Positions 40,431 through 50,245 of a stretch of 64,000 nucleotides of DNA are shown piece by piece. The position numbers and the translations under genes were made by a program. Origin of the DNA: Hydractinia symbiolongicarpus (Eukaryota; Cnidaria; Hydrozoa; Anthoathecata; Hydractiniidae). How positions within the stretch are numbered: the stretch's first letter is position 1; each line of letters starts with the position of its first letter. Where the stretch lies: the NCBI RefSeq assembly GCF_029227915.1, contig NC_079878.1, positions 28,671,501 to 28,735,500 of the forward strand. Reading direction: 5' to 3'. The notes beneath the pieces are model-generated. The model worked only from the letters and a program-made list of their open reading frames with translations. It was not told where the DNA came from and did no database searches.

Positions 40431-43400
40431 ATTCCCAGAACTCAGCGATTACACTGGGCTCTGTGGTAGCGCTTCATTTAAAAATTAAAATAAAGAAGTC
40501 ATTTTTTACGGTGGGAGCAATCCTAGCCGTTAGCGCGCGCTGAAGAAATAGAGACAGTTTCAAATACTACATTTCACTGACTTTCTAACGGTGTCAGTCC
40601 TTTTGAGTTACAACGGTTGGGTCACATATTCGTACCAACATGTATTTAGCGATATTTTTCTGATATTACTAGGTTGCATCGCTTATAACAGTGAAACGAT
40701 TGACTGTGGGACTTAATTGAACTAACTTTGGAATGTGACCTGATAATTGTGATAAATGCGAAAATTGAACTCCCAGAAATAACATTCCTTCTAATTTGAC
40801 ATGATTGCTGGAATTCAACGATTACAATGGGCGCTGTGGTAGCGCTTCATTTAAAAATTTATATAAATAAGTCGTATTTACTGTGGCACCTATCCTGGCC
40901 GTTAGCACGCGCTGAAGGAATAGGAAAAGTTTTAAAAGCTACATTTCATTGACTTTCTAGCGTTGTCAATCCGTTTGAGTTACAACGGTTCTGTCGCATA
41001 TTCGTACCAACATGTATTTAGCGATATTTTTCCGCTCTTACTAGGTTGCATCGCTTTTAGTTAAACGATTGACTGTGGAACTTAATTGGACTGATTTTGG
41101 ACTGTGACCTGATAAATGTGATAAGTGAGACAATTGGACTCCAAGAAATAACATTCTTCTTAATTTGACATGATTGCCGAAACTCAGCAATTACACTGGG
41201 CGCTTTGGTAGCGCTTTATTTAAAAATTTAAATAAATAAGTCATTTTTTACTGTGGAACCAATCCTAGGCGTTAGCATGCGCTGAATAAATAGGAACAGT
41301 TTCAAAAACTACATTTGATTGACTTTCCAGCGGTATAAATCCGTTTACGTTACAACGGTTGCATCACATATTCGTACCAACATGTATTTAGCGATATTAT
41401 TGGGATATTACTAGGTTGCATCGCTTTTAACAGTAAAACCTTCGACTGTTGGACTTAATTTAGCTGACTCTGGACTTTGACCTTATAAATGTGATAAATG
41501 AGCCAGTTGGACAACAAGAAATAACATTCTTCTTAATTTGACATGATTGCTGGAAATCAGCGATTGCACTGGGCGCTGTGGTAGCGCTTTTTTATCAATT
41601 AAGATAAATAAGTCATTTATTACTGTGGGACCAATCCTAGCCGTTACCTCGCGCTGAAGAAATAGAGACAGTTTCAAAAACTACATTTCATTGACTTTCT
41701 AACGGTGTCAATCCGTTTGAGTTACAACGGTGGTCTCACACATTCGCACGAAAATTCATTTAGTGATTTTTTTCCGATATTACTAAGTTGTATCGCTGTT
41801 AACAGTAAAACGATTGACTGTGGGACTTAATTAAACTGACTCTGGACTGTGAACTTTTAAATGTGATGAGTGAGCCATTTGCACTCCAAGAAATAACATT
41901 CTTCTTAGTTTGGCTTGATTCCCAGAACTCAGCGATTACACTGGGCTCTGTGGTAGCGCTTCATTTAAAAATTAAAATAAAAAAGTCATTTTTTACGGTG
42001 GGAGCAATCCTAGCCGTTAGCGCGCGCTGAAGAAATAGAGACAGTTTCAAATACTACATTTCACTGACTTTCTAACGGTGTCAGTCCTTTTGAGTTACAA
42101 CGGTTGGGTCACATATTCGTACCAACATGTATTTAGCGATATTTTTCTGATATTACTAGGTTGCATCGCTTATAACAGTGAAACGATTGACTGTGGGACT
42201 TAATTGAACTAACTTTGGAATGTGACCTGATAATTGTGATAAATGCGAAAATTGGACTCCCAGAAATAACATTCCTTCTAATTTGACATGATTGCTGGAA
42301 TTCAACGATTACAATGGGCGCTGTGGTAGCGCTTCATTTAAAAATTTATATAAATAAGTCGTATTTACTGTGGCACCTATCCTGGCCGTTAGCACGCGCT
42401 GAAGGAATAGGAAAAGTTTTAAAAGCTACATTTCATTGACTTTCTAGCGTTGTCAATCCGTTTGAGTTACAACGGTTCCGTCGCATATTCGTACCAACAT
42501 GTATTTAGCGATATTTTTCCGCTCTTACTAGGTTGCATCGCTTTTAGTTAAACGATTGACTGTGGAACTTAATTGGACTGATTTTGGACTGTGACCTGAT
42601 AAATGTGATAAGTGAGACAATTGGACTCCAAGAAATAACATTCTTCTTAATTTGACATGATTGCCGAAACTCAGCAATTACACTGGGCGCTTTGGTAGCG
42701 CTTCATTTAAAAATTTAAATAAATAAGTCATTTTTTACTGTGGAACCAATCCTAGGCGTTAGCATGCGCTGAATAAATAAGAACAGTTTCAAAAACTACA
42801 TTTGATTGACTTTCCAGCGGTATAAATCCGTTTACGTTACAACGGTTGCATCACATATTCGCACCAACATGTATTTAGCGATATTATTGGGATATTACTA
42901 GGTTGCATCGCTTTTAACAGTAAAACCTTCGACTGTTGGACTTAGTTTAGCTGACTCTGGACTTTGACCTTATAAAGGTGATAAATGAGCCAGTTGGACA
43001 ACAAGAAATAACATTCTTCTTAATTAGACATGATTGCTGGAAATCAGCGATTGCACTGGGCGCTGTGGTAGCGCTTTTTTATCAATTAAGATAAATAAGT
43101 CATTTATTACTGTGGGACCAATCCTAGCCGTTACCTCGCGCTGAAGAAATACAAACAGTTTCAAAAACTACATTTCATTGACTTTCTAACGGTGTCAATC
43201 CGTTAGAGTTACAACGGTGGTCTCACACATTCGCACGAAAATTTATTTAGTGATTTTTTTCCGATATTACTAAGTTGTATCGCTGTTAACAGTGAAACGA
43301 TTGACTGTGGGACTTAATTAAACTGACTCTGGACTGTGACCTTTTAAATGTGATGAGTGAGCCATCTGGACTCCAAGAAATAACATTTTTCTTAGTTTGG

Positions 43401-45498
43401 CTTGATTCCCAGAACTCAGCGATTACACTGGGCTCTGTGGTAGCGCTTCATTTAAAAATTAAGATAAAAAAGTCATTTTTTACGGTGGGACCAATCCTAG
43501 CCGTTACCTCGCGCTGAAGAAATAGAGACAGTTTAAAAAACTACATTTCATTGACTTTCTAACGGTGTCAATCCGTTTGAGTTACAACGGTTGGGTCACA
43601 TATTCGTACCAACATGTATTTAGCGATATTTTTCTGATATTACTAGGTTGCATCGCTTATAACAGTGAAACGATTGACTGTGGGACTTAATTGAACTAAC
43701 TTTGGAATGTGACCTGATAATTGTGATAAATGCGAAAATTGGACTCCCAGAAATAACATTCCTTCTAATTTGACATGATTGCTGGAATTCAACGATTACA
43801 ATGGGCGCTGTGGTAGCGCTTCATTTAAAAATTTATATAAATAAGTCGTATTTACTGTGGCACCTATCCTGGCCGTTAGCACGCGCTGAAGGAATAGGAA
43901 AAGTTTTAAAAGCTACATTTCATTGACTTTCTAGCGTTGTCAATCCGTTTGAGTTACAACGGTTCCGTCGCATATTCGTACCAACATGTATTTAGCGATA
44001 TTTTTCCGCTCTTACTAGGTTGCATCGCTTTTAGTTAAACGATTGACTGTGGAACTTAATTGGACTGATTTTGGACTGTGACCTGATAAATGTGATAAGT
44101 GAGACAATTGGACTCCAAGAAATAACATTCTTCTTAATTTGACATGATTGCCGAAACTCAGCAATTACACTGGGCGCTTTGGTAGCGCTTCATTTAAAAA
44201 TTTAAATAAATAAGTCATTTTTTACTGTGGAACCAATCCTAGGCGTTAGCATGCGCTGAATAAATAGGAACAGTTTCAAAAACTACATTTGATTGACTTT
44301 CCAGCGGTATAAATCCGTTTACGTTACAACGGTTGCATCACATATTCGCACCAACATGTATTTAGCGATATTATTGGGATATTACTAGGTTGCATCGCTT
44401 TTAACAGTAAAACCTTCGACTGTTGGACTTAGTTTAGCTGACTCTGGACTTTGACCTTATAAAGGTGATAAATGAGCCAGTTGGACAACAAGAAATAACA
44501 TTCTTCTTAATTAGACATGATTGCTGGAAATCAGCGATTGCACTGGGCGCTGTGGTAGCGCTTTTTTATCAATTAAGATAAATAAGTCATTTATTACTGT
44601 GGGACCAATCCTAGCCGTTACCTCGCGCTGAAGAAATACAAACAGTTTCAAAAACTACATTTCATTGACTTTCTAACGGTGTCAATCCGTTAGAGTTACA
44701 ACGGTGGTCTCACACATTCGCACGAAAATTTATTTAGTGATTTTTTTCCGATATTACTAAGTTGTATCGCTGTTAACAGTGAAACGATTGACTGTGGGAC
44801 TTAATTAAACTGACTCTGGACTGTGACCTTTTAAATGTGATGAGTGAGCCATCTGGACTCCAAGAAATAACATTTTTCTTAGTTTGGCTTGATTCCCAGA
44901 ACTCAGCGATTACACTGGGCTCTGTGGTAGCGCTTCATTTAAAAATTAAGTTAAAAAAGTCATTTTTTACGGTGGGACCAATCCTAACCGTTACCTCGCG
45001 CTGAAGAAATAGAGACAGTTTAAAAAACTACATTTCATTGACTTTCTAACGGTGTCAATCCGTTTGAGTTACAACGGTTGGGTCACATATTCGTACCAAC
45101 ATGTATTTAGCGATATTTTTCTGATATTAGTAGGTTGCATCGCTTATAACAGTGAAACGATTGACTGTGGGACTTAATTGAACTAACTTTGGAATGTGAC
45201 CTGATAATTGTGATAGATGCGGCAATTGGACTCCCAGAAATAACATTCCTTCTAATTTGACATGATTGCTGGAATTCAACGATTACAATGGGCGCTGTGG
45301 TAGCGCTTCATTTAAAATTTTTTATAAATAAGTCATTTTTTACTGTGGCACCTATCCTGGCCGTTAGCACGTGCTGAAGGAATAGGAAAAGTTTTAAAAG
45401 CTACATTTCATTGACTTTCTAGCGGTGTCAATCCGTTTGAGTTACAACGGTTCCGTCACATATTCGTACCAACATGTATTTAGCGATATTTTTCCGCT
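40430..45498 (+). repeat. 1487-bp four-monomer higher-order repeat
   Basis: A diagnostic deletion variant (CGCTTTTAGTTAAACG, lacking the usual AACAG) occurs at 41,052, 42,539 and 44,026, exactly 1487 bp apart each time. The next copy is found at 50,265, displaced by the retrotransposon inserted at 45,499. Other diagnostic words, such as TATAAAGGTGATAAATGAGC, follow the same spacing. Confidence 0.85.
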
Positions 45499-45517
45499 TC
45501 TTCTTCTTCTTCTTCTT
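45497..45517 (-). repeat. (GAA)n 3' tail of the CR1-like element
   Basis: Seven CTT units on the plus strand (GAA/AAG on the element's strand) lie directly at the satellite junction, after the AATAAA motif. Short microsatellite tails instead of poly-A are usual for CR1/L2-type elements. The first bases overlap the possible CGCT target duplication. Confidence 0.85.
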
Positions 45518-45519
45518 AA

Positions 45520-45525
45520 TTTATT
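45520..45525 (-). terminator. Candidate polyadenylation signal AATAAA
   Basis: AATAAA on the element's strand, within TTAAATAAATTAAG, a few bases before the (GAA)n tail. Its placement fits the 3' end of the retrotransposon transcript. Confidence 0.4.
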
Positions 45526-45660
45526 TAACGTCGGAGAAATAACTATGTACATATAGCTTCCTGATATAAAAAAATAAATAAATACATACTTATAAATATA
45601 CAGGAAACTAATCAAATCCGACAAAAATTTGTTTATGGTTTTATGAAAAATGTATAAAAA

Positions 45661-47673
45661 TTAAGAAAAAATATTTAAATAGACCGAGTGACTGAAATCA
45701 TACTCCTTTAGTTTCGTTTTAAATTTTTTAAGGCTGTTACAACTTTTCAATTCGGAAGGTAAAGTATTCCAAATTTTAGGCCCCAATGAGCGAAGACATT
45801 TTTCCCCAAAATTTTTTGTATTAAAGTTCAATGTTTTAAGATTATTTAAATATTGACTTCGTACTGGCCTGTTTGTTTCGCTGCGTTGAAAGATGTCTAA
45901 CATAAATGGCGGATTTAAATTATTAAGAGATTTAAAAATCTCTATACATAGATTTCGTATTCGCATAATTTTCATGTAGTTACTTTTGTTCTTGGTAGAA
46001 ATGTACCTTTCTTTTCTCTCTGAATATCCGCTATCTACAAATTTTAGGGCTCGCTTATGGAGTTTTTCGACCCTAGAAAGTGATTTTGAAGATGAGAAAT
46101 TCCAAATAAGTGGACAGTAGTTAAAGTTTGAATACACAAAACTTTCTGCTAAGACACTCTTAGCTTTAAAAGGAAGTATGTTTTTAAATCTATACAAAGC
46201 ATTTAGTTGCGCAGATGCTTTCTTGCAAACCTCATTTAAGTGCTGATCAAATCTAAGGTTATTGTCAATTTTAACTCCTAACAGTTTGACTGTGTCTTGC
46301 GAATATATGTTTTTATCTCCGATTCTTATCAGTTTACTACTTGTGTTTTCTATCCTATCTTTGCTGATTATAATGCATTGAAATTTGTCAGGGTTAGCAA
46401 TCATTTTATTTTCATGTAGCCATGCTAACGCCTGCTCAGACTCACCTTCTAAAATTTTAATGAGGTTTGGAATTGAATTGGAAAAGCTTGACAATGTATT
46501 ATCATCAGCATAGTTGTGTAGGTCACTTCTGGTTATAAAAAGAAAAATATCGTTAAGAAAAATATTAAAAATTATCGGGCCTAAGATTGATCCTTGCGGC
46601 ACGCCTGAAAGAATCATTTGGAAAAGACTGTAGTGTCCGTTTATACGAGTAGATTGTTCTCTATTTGTTAGGTATGACAGGACAAATTTCAGGGCATTAA
46701 TTTCAAATCCATATGCCTCAAGTTTAGCGATTAGTAAATCATGTGGCACACAATCGAATGCTTTTGATAGATCCATTAAGACTGCACCAACCACGTAATT
46801 CTTATCAAGTTTTTTTTTCCATTCTTCTAGTAAACGAATTAAGACATGCTGTGTGTTATAGTTTTTCCGATAGGCTGACAAAAATATTGAAAGTTTCGAT
46901 TCTATGAAAGACATGATTTGATCCTTCATTATGTTTTCATAGAATTTTGAAAATACATTCAACACACTGACAGGTCTAAAATTTTTAATGCTATGTTTGT
47001 CTTTGCCTCCTTTGTCAAGAGGTGCTACCGTTGCACGTTTGGCTCCATCGGGAAAAATATTCAATTTTATGCTGCTGTTTATAGCATTTTTCAATGGGCC
47101 AATCAGATATTCACTAGCTAACTTCACAAGCTTTGGGGGTATTTTGTCTCTACCTGGAGAGGAATTTATGTTTAAATTAGTAAAAAGTTTTTTGATTGTG
47201 TTGTCATCTACCTCCTCAAAGTTAAAAAAATTTATATTTTCGTTGCAGGCTTTAATTTTGACAATACTCGGATGACTCTCGTATGTTTTAATTATCTCAT
47301 TAATTAGTCTCTCTTTGTCTAAGGAATTTCGATAATCAATTGATATTGGCTTGGTTCCACTACTTTTTTCTACAATGTTAATATAGTGTTCATTAAATAA
47401 TTCAGCAAGCTCACTGTCATTGGTTATCTGAGCACCATCTTTGATAATCATAATGTTATCATTGTTCAAACCACTTTTATTGGTTATAAACGGCTTAATA
47501 GTTTTCCAAAAAGTTTTATTTTCTACAATCCCAGAATCTATAACATTTTTAAAATACATTTTTATGGCTTTCTTTCTGAGTCCAACACACTTATTTCGTT
47601 GTTTTTTATAGTTAATCTTGTTTTCTTCAGTAGGATCTTTATTGTATCGGTTTTTAAATCTTGACCTGGTTCT
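45661..47673 (-). CDS. CR1-like ORF2, reverse-transcriptase part (frame-shifted from endonuclease)
   Basis: The frame is open from just after a TAA at 47,676-47,674 down to the stop at 45,661; the first ATG is at 47,559 (632 residues from there). Counting from that ATG, reverse-transcriptase motifs are SSPGRDKIPPKLVK (~133-146), DLSKAFD (~263-269), GVPQGSILGP (~319-328) and the catalytic YADD (~350-353), followed by the thumb and a C-terminal region ending in LPSELKSCNSLKKFKTKLK-like sequence. All catalytic aspartates are present. Its upstream codons (TRSRFKNRYNKDP onward) continue the linker that follows the endonuclease in related elements, so the ATG at 47,559 is not a genuine start. The enzyme would prime reverse transcription at the nicked target site. 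Confidence 0.9.
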   Translation of the reverse strand, partial: RTRSRFKNRYNKDPTEENKINYKKQRNKCVGLRKKAIKMYFKNVIDSGIVENKTFWKTIKPFITNKSGLNNDNIMIIKDGAQITNDSELAELFNEHYINIVEKSSGTKPISIDYRNSLDKERLINEIIKTYESHPSIVKIKACNENINFFNFEEVDDNTIKKLFTNLNINSSPGRDKIPPKLVKLASEYLIGPLKNAINSSIKLNIFPDGAKRATVAPLDKGGKDKHSIKNFRPVSVLNVFSKFYENIMKDQIMSFIESKLSIFLSAYRKNYNTQHVLIRLLEEWKKKLDKNYVVGAVLMDLSKAFDCVPHDLLIAKLEAYGFEINALKFVLSYLTNREQSTRINGHYSLFQMILSGVPQGSILGPIIFNIFLNDIFLFITRSDLHNYADDNTLSSFSNSIPNLIKILEGESEQALAWLHENKMIANPDKFQCIIISKDRIENTSSKLIRIGDKNIYSQDTVKLLGVKIDNNLRFDQHLNEVCKKASAQLNALYRFKNILPFKAKSVLAESFVYSNFNYCPLIWNFSSSKSLSRVEKLHKRALKFVDSGYSERKERYISTKNKSNYMKIMRIRNLCIEIFKSLNNLNPPFMLDIFQRSETNRPVRSQYLNNLKTLNFNTKNFGEKCLRSLGPKIWNTLPSELKSCNSLKKFKTKLKEYDFSHSVYLNIFS

Positions 47674-48788
47674 TTATTCATAAAAGGTGCTTCATTTCCC
47701 CTGAGCAGTTTCTGTTTTAACGGGGCATGCTTTTCAATAATAGAACTAAACGTTTTTGTCAAGTGGTCGTAATTTGAAGCAGGGTCATTTTCATTAAAAT
47801 CAAAACGTGTATTCCTAACATCAGAAAGAAACTTTCTCTTATCAAACTTTCTGTTACTTCTATAAACAATTAGTTTTGGTTTCAATCTTACCAGATGAGA
47901 TCTTAGGAAAGTTGTAATCATCAGATGATGGTCACTGAGTCCAGTCTCAGTAACCATAGTGTTTTGAAAAGACCTTTGTTTATTTGTTAAAATAACATCA
48001 ATTGATGTTCCTTGTTCACTTGCAAAACATGTTTTGTCTTTGACTAAGTTTTTTAGGTCAAAAGTATCGCAAAGAGAAGTTATGTAATGATAATTTATTA
48101 TTTCATTTTTATTATGAGTATCAATGTTTATGTCCCCCATCACAATGATGTTATCACAAAATGAGAGTGTTTTGTTTAGAATTTTCTCCAAATCTTCAAA
48201 GAAACTTTGAAGATTAGAATGACGTGGTGGACGATAAAGGGTGATAATAGTCCATTTTTTGTTTCTGACGTTTAGCTCAGAACATATAATTTCATTACTT
48301 GTAAGGTTAGCTATGTTTATTTGCTTACAAACCACTCCCTTTTTTACATACTCAATTAGCCCACCCCCATTTTTATCCCGATCTTTTCTAGATCTTAATT
48401 CATAATCATCAATAGTAAATTGACTATTTGGAAAAGTACTATCTAATTTTGTTTCAGATAATACAAAATAATCTGGAGCAAATTTCACAAAGATTTCCCT
48501 TAAGTCAATTATTTTTTTCCTTAAACTATTTATATTCAAATATCCTATCAATAGATTGAAAGGATTTTTGATTCTAATATCACAGACATTTTTCAGAGAA
48601 TTTTGTAAATTATATGTAGAATCATGTGATTGGTCAGTCTCAAATTGATCATTTAATTCCTTATTGCATTCAGAAGAAGTAACCCCATATGGATGTGTTA
48701 CACCCTGGGAGCAGGATGCCGTAAGTTCAGTGCTTATCCTATCAGAAATCAGTATACATTCGTTTCTATAAAATCCAGACCTAAAAAA
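47562..48788 (-). CDS. CR1-like ORF2, APE-type endonuclease part, no ATG start
   Basis: The frame is open from just after TAA at 48,791-48,789 to the stop at 47,562. Counting from the TTG at 48,551, APE-endonuclease motifs appear as LNINSLR (~5-11), LSETKLD with the metal-binding glutamate (~31-37), YRPP (~106-109), GDIN (~139-142) and SDHH (~206-209). The homologous reading clearly begins further upstream (IKNPFNLLIGYLNINSL), yet no ATG occurs in this frame from its opening to beyond the first catalytic motifs. It overlaps the last ~13 codons of ORF1 in the -1 frame. At its 3' end the frame runs into a stop because of a lesion near 47,670. The product would nick the target DNA. Confidence 0.88.
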   Translation of the reverse strand, partial: FFRSGFYRNECILISDRISTELTASCSQGVTHPYGVTSSECNKELNDQFETDQSHDSTYNLQNSLKNVCDIRIKNPFNLLIGYLNINSLRKKIIDLREIFVKFAPDYFVLSETKLDSTFPNSQFTIDDYELRSRKDRDKNGGGLIEYVKKGVVCKQINIANLTSNEIICSELNVRNKKWTIITLYRPPRHSNLQSFFEDLEKILNKTLSFCDNIIVMGDINIDTHNKNEIINYHYITSLCDTFDLKNLVKDKTCFASEQGTSIDVILTNKQRSFQNTMVTETGLSDHHLMITTFLRSHLVRLKPKLIVYRSNRKFDKRKFLSDVRNTRFDFNENDPASNYDHLTKTFSSIIEKHAPLKQKLLRGNEAPFMNKEPGQDLKTDTIKILLKKTRLTIKNNEISVLDSERKP

Positions 48789-50155
48789 TTATTTATATAA
48801 AATAAGAAATTATTAGCTAACAAAACTTTACCACTTTCCATTAGATGTAATCCATCTTTCCATAAATTAGATTCCATAATATTACTATTGTCGATAAAAA
48901 TATAGCCATATTTCTTTGCCTCGTTCTCAAGTATATGATTTAACGATTTGATAAACTCAAAATCAATACGAGTACAGATAATAACACTTGAAATAAAAAC
49001 TTTTTCGACGCCATGATCGATGTATACGCGTGATAGTTTGATTATTTTTTCTGCAATTTCATTAACTGATGATTTATTTCTCTTTATATCCAGCAAGTCG
49101 TTTATTCCAACATGCACAACTACTATTTCTGGATTCTCATCTACTAAGGTTGGTAGAGAGTAATGACCCAAATTTTTAATATTTGAACCAGGAAAAACTT
49201 TAAATCTTGCATCACCGTTTCTCAAATGATTATTGAATTCTCGAGTATTTATGCCTTTTGCGATGCTATCACTGATAATTCTAATCTTCTTTTTATTTTT
49301 ACGGGTTTCAGATGATTTGATGTTATGTTGTAAAAGATCTCTTTCTGGAGAAAGGTTAATAACGGGATTTGGTCTTCTTATAGATTTATTTGGTTGTTGT
49401 GGTGCGTAACTTTGATTATTCGTAAGTGGTTGTGCGTCATAGTGATTATTGTTGTTTTGTTCGTTCTGAAGTGTACTAAACCGATTTGAAAGACTGAATC
49501 TATTATTATATCGTTTCTCTATTTTTCCCGAGGGACCTTTCTTTACTTCGTTCCAATCATTGGTTTCTGATTTGTTTTTAATTTTTTCATAATTATTTAT
49601 GTTTATGTCTTGTAACAAAACGTCCCTCAACAAACTTTGAGATTCTTTTATCTCGTTTTTTAAAAAATCGTTTTCTTCCTTCAAGTGAACAACCAAATCA
49701 TTTACCATATTTCTTCTTAATTTACCGACTTCATACGAGACGTATTCTTTCAGGTCCGATACCATTTTAACTATTTCTTTTAAAACTTCAAAGTTTTTAA
49801 CCTGTTGTAGTTCCTGAGCGAGAAGATCGAGGTGGTCTACTTTTTCATCTGGTTCTTGGATATCATCTTCTCCTTCTTCCCTATCAACACTCGCAATTTT
49901 GCCAGTAAAAATGTTTTTACTTATCCTATAGCTAGGTAATCCTCGTCTGTTTATGAGAAAAAGTTTATCAGTATCGCAAAGTCGTTGAACAGTATATTTT
50001 ACCTTTTCTGGACTGAATTCTTTCGACTCAACAATAATACTGTCCATATCTGCACGTTTCTTTCTTCCATGAATATTTTTAATAGATTGCAAAACGCTTT
50101 CTTCTAATGTTTCCATATCCTCGGTGTAATTTACTAAGATATCTTTAGCCGCCAT
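48749..50155 (-). CDS. CR1-like ORF1: coiled-coil protein with C-terminal SGNH-esterase domain
   Basis: An intact 468-residue frame starting at MAAKDILVNY, ~90 nt inside the 5' end. Residues ~1-80 are basic and helical, perhaps a small winged-helix-like region. Residues ~105-180 are charged and heptad-like, consistent with a coiled coil for multimerisation. A polar, asparagine-rich linker spans ~185-290. Residues ~290-468 carry SGNH/GDSL-esterase blocks: ISDSIAKG with the nucleophile serine (~294-301), FPGS (~321-324), GIND (~350-353) and DGLH (~434-437). All four catalytic blocks are present. Esterase domains are known in ORF1 of CR1-type elements; ORF1 proteins bind the element RNA, and the esterase's role is unresolved. 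Confidence 0.9.
   Translation of the reverse strand: MAAKDILVNYTEDMETLEESVLQSIKNIHGRKKRADMDSIIVESKEFSPEKVKYTVQRLCDTDKLFLINRRGLPSYRISKNIFTGKIASVDREEGEDDIQEPDEKVDHLDLLAQELQQVKNFEVLKEIVKMVSDLKEYVSYEVGKLRRNMVNDLVVHLKEENDFLKNEIKESQSLLRDVLLQDININNYEKIKNKSETNDWNEVKKGPSGKIEKRYNNRFSLSNRFSTLQNEQNNNNHYDAQPLTNNQSYAPQQPNKSIRRPNPVINLSPERDLLQHNIKSSETRKNKKKIRIISDSIAKGINTREFNNHLRNGDARFKVFPGSNIKNLGHYSLPTLVDENPEIVVVHVGINDLLDIKRNKSSVNEIAEKIIKLSRVYIDHGVEKVFISSVIICTRIDFEFIKSLNHILENEAKKYGYIFIDNSNIMESNLWKDGLHLMESGKVLLANNFLFYINNFLGLDFIETNVY
48782..48788 (-). promoter_or_regulatory. Candidate -1 ribosomal frameshift heptamer T_TTT_TTA
   Basis: On the element's strand the heptamer TTTTTTA runs from 48,788 to 48,782. 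Relative to ORF1 its first T is a third codon position and TTT and TTA are complete ORF1 codons, the X_XXY_YYZ register needed for a -1 slip. After the slip the next codon, AGG at 48,782-48,780, is in phase with the endonuclease frame (231 nt upstream of 48,551) and no stop intervenes. The ORF1 stop follows at 48,751-48,749. Downstream I see only weak hairpins (for example AGAAA/TTTCT), not an obvious pseudoknot. The geometry is seen; the function is inferred. Confidence 0.5.
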
Positions 50156-50245
50156 CTTTCAACCTGCTGCCGTCCTCTACGGGTATCGAGTTCAATTCCT
50201 TCCAGTCTCAATGCGCTACAACGTCCCAAGTCGTTTTTACTAGGT
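50156..50245 (-). other. 5' leader of the CR1-like element
   Basis: About 90 nt between the satellite junction and the ORF1 ATG, less AT-rich than the satellite and including GACGGCAGCAGGTTGAAAG just before the ATG. Its presence suggests the insertion is not 5'-truncated. It may hold the internal promoter, but no specific element was recognised. Confidence 0.5.

Larger units (their letters stand above)
14097..45498 (+). repeat. Satellite array, ~371-bp monomer, with higher-order repeats
   Basis: About 85 head-to-tail monomers, all in the same orientation. Landmarks in each: CAATCCGTTTGAGTTACAAC, GCGTCACATATTCGTACCAA, CATGTATTTAG, TTGCATCGCTTTTAACAGTG, GACTGTGGGACTTAATTGAA, CTTAATTTGACATGATTGC, GCGCTGTGGTAGCGCTT, TTTTTTACTGTGGGACCAAT and GCGCTGAAGAAATAGAGACA. 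Spacings measured between landmarks are mostly 371-374 bp, with ~360-bp variants lacking about a dozen bases after AACATTCCTTCTT. The left part (14-28 kb) is heterogeneous. From ~30 kb on, blocks repeat nearly exactly with periods of ~1466 bp (30.2-33.5 kb), ~1850 bp (33.5-40.4 kb) and 1487 bp (40.4-45.5 kb). No coding capacity: 64-residue open stretches recur only because the repeats do. Confidence 0.97.
45499..50245 (-). mobile_element. CR1-like non-LTR retrotransposon inserted in the satellite
   Basis: The element interrupts one satellite monomer between CCGCT (ending at 45,498) and CGCTATTACTAGG (from 50,246). Projecting the 1487-bp period across the gap gives an inserted length of about 4.75 kb, in agreement. 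A 4-bp CGCT on both sides is a possible target-site duplication. Read on the minus strand it has a ~90-nt 5' leader, ORF1 with an esterase-like domain, ORF2 with APE-type endonuclease then reverse transcriptase, a ~160-nt 3' UTR with AATAAA, and a (GAA)n tail. Esterase-bearing ORF1 plus a microsatellite tail fits the CR1/L2 group. It looks full-length and young, with one lesion in ORF2. The 5' junction contains satellite-like TTTTTACTAGGT, so that edge is uncertain by up to ~15 bp. Confidence 0.9.

Noticed and set aside
46988-47275. 95-residue plus-strand open stretch
   Set aside because: Antisense to the reverse-transcriptase frame, with no features of its own.
47660-47680. Second programmed frameshift between endonuclease and reverse transcriptase
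   Set aside because: No X_XXY_YYZ heptamer in register, and conserved linker residues appear to be missing, so a deletion is the simpler explanation.
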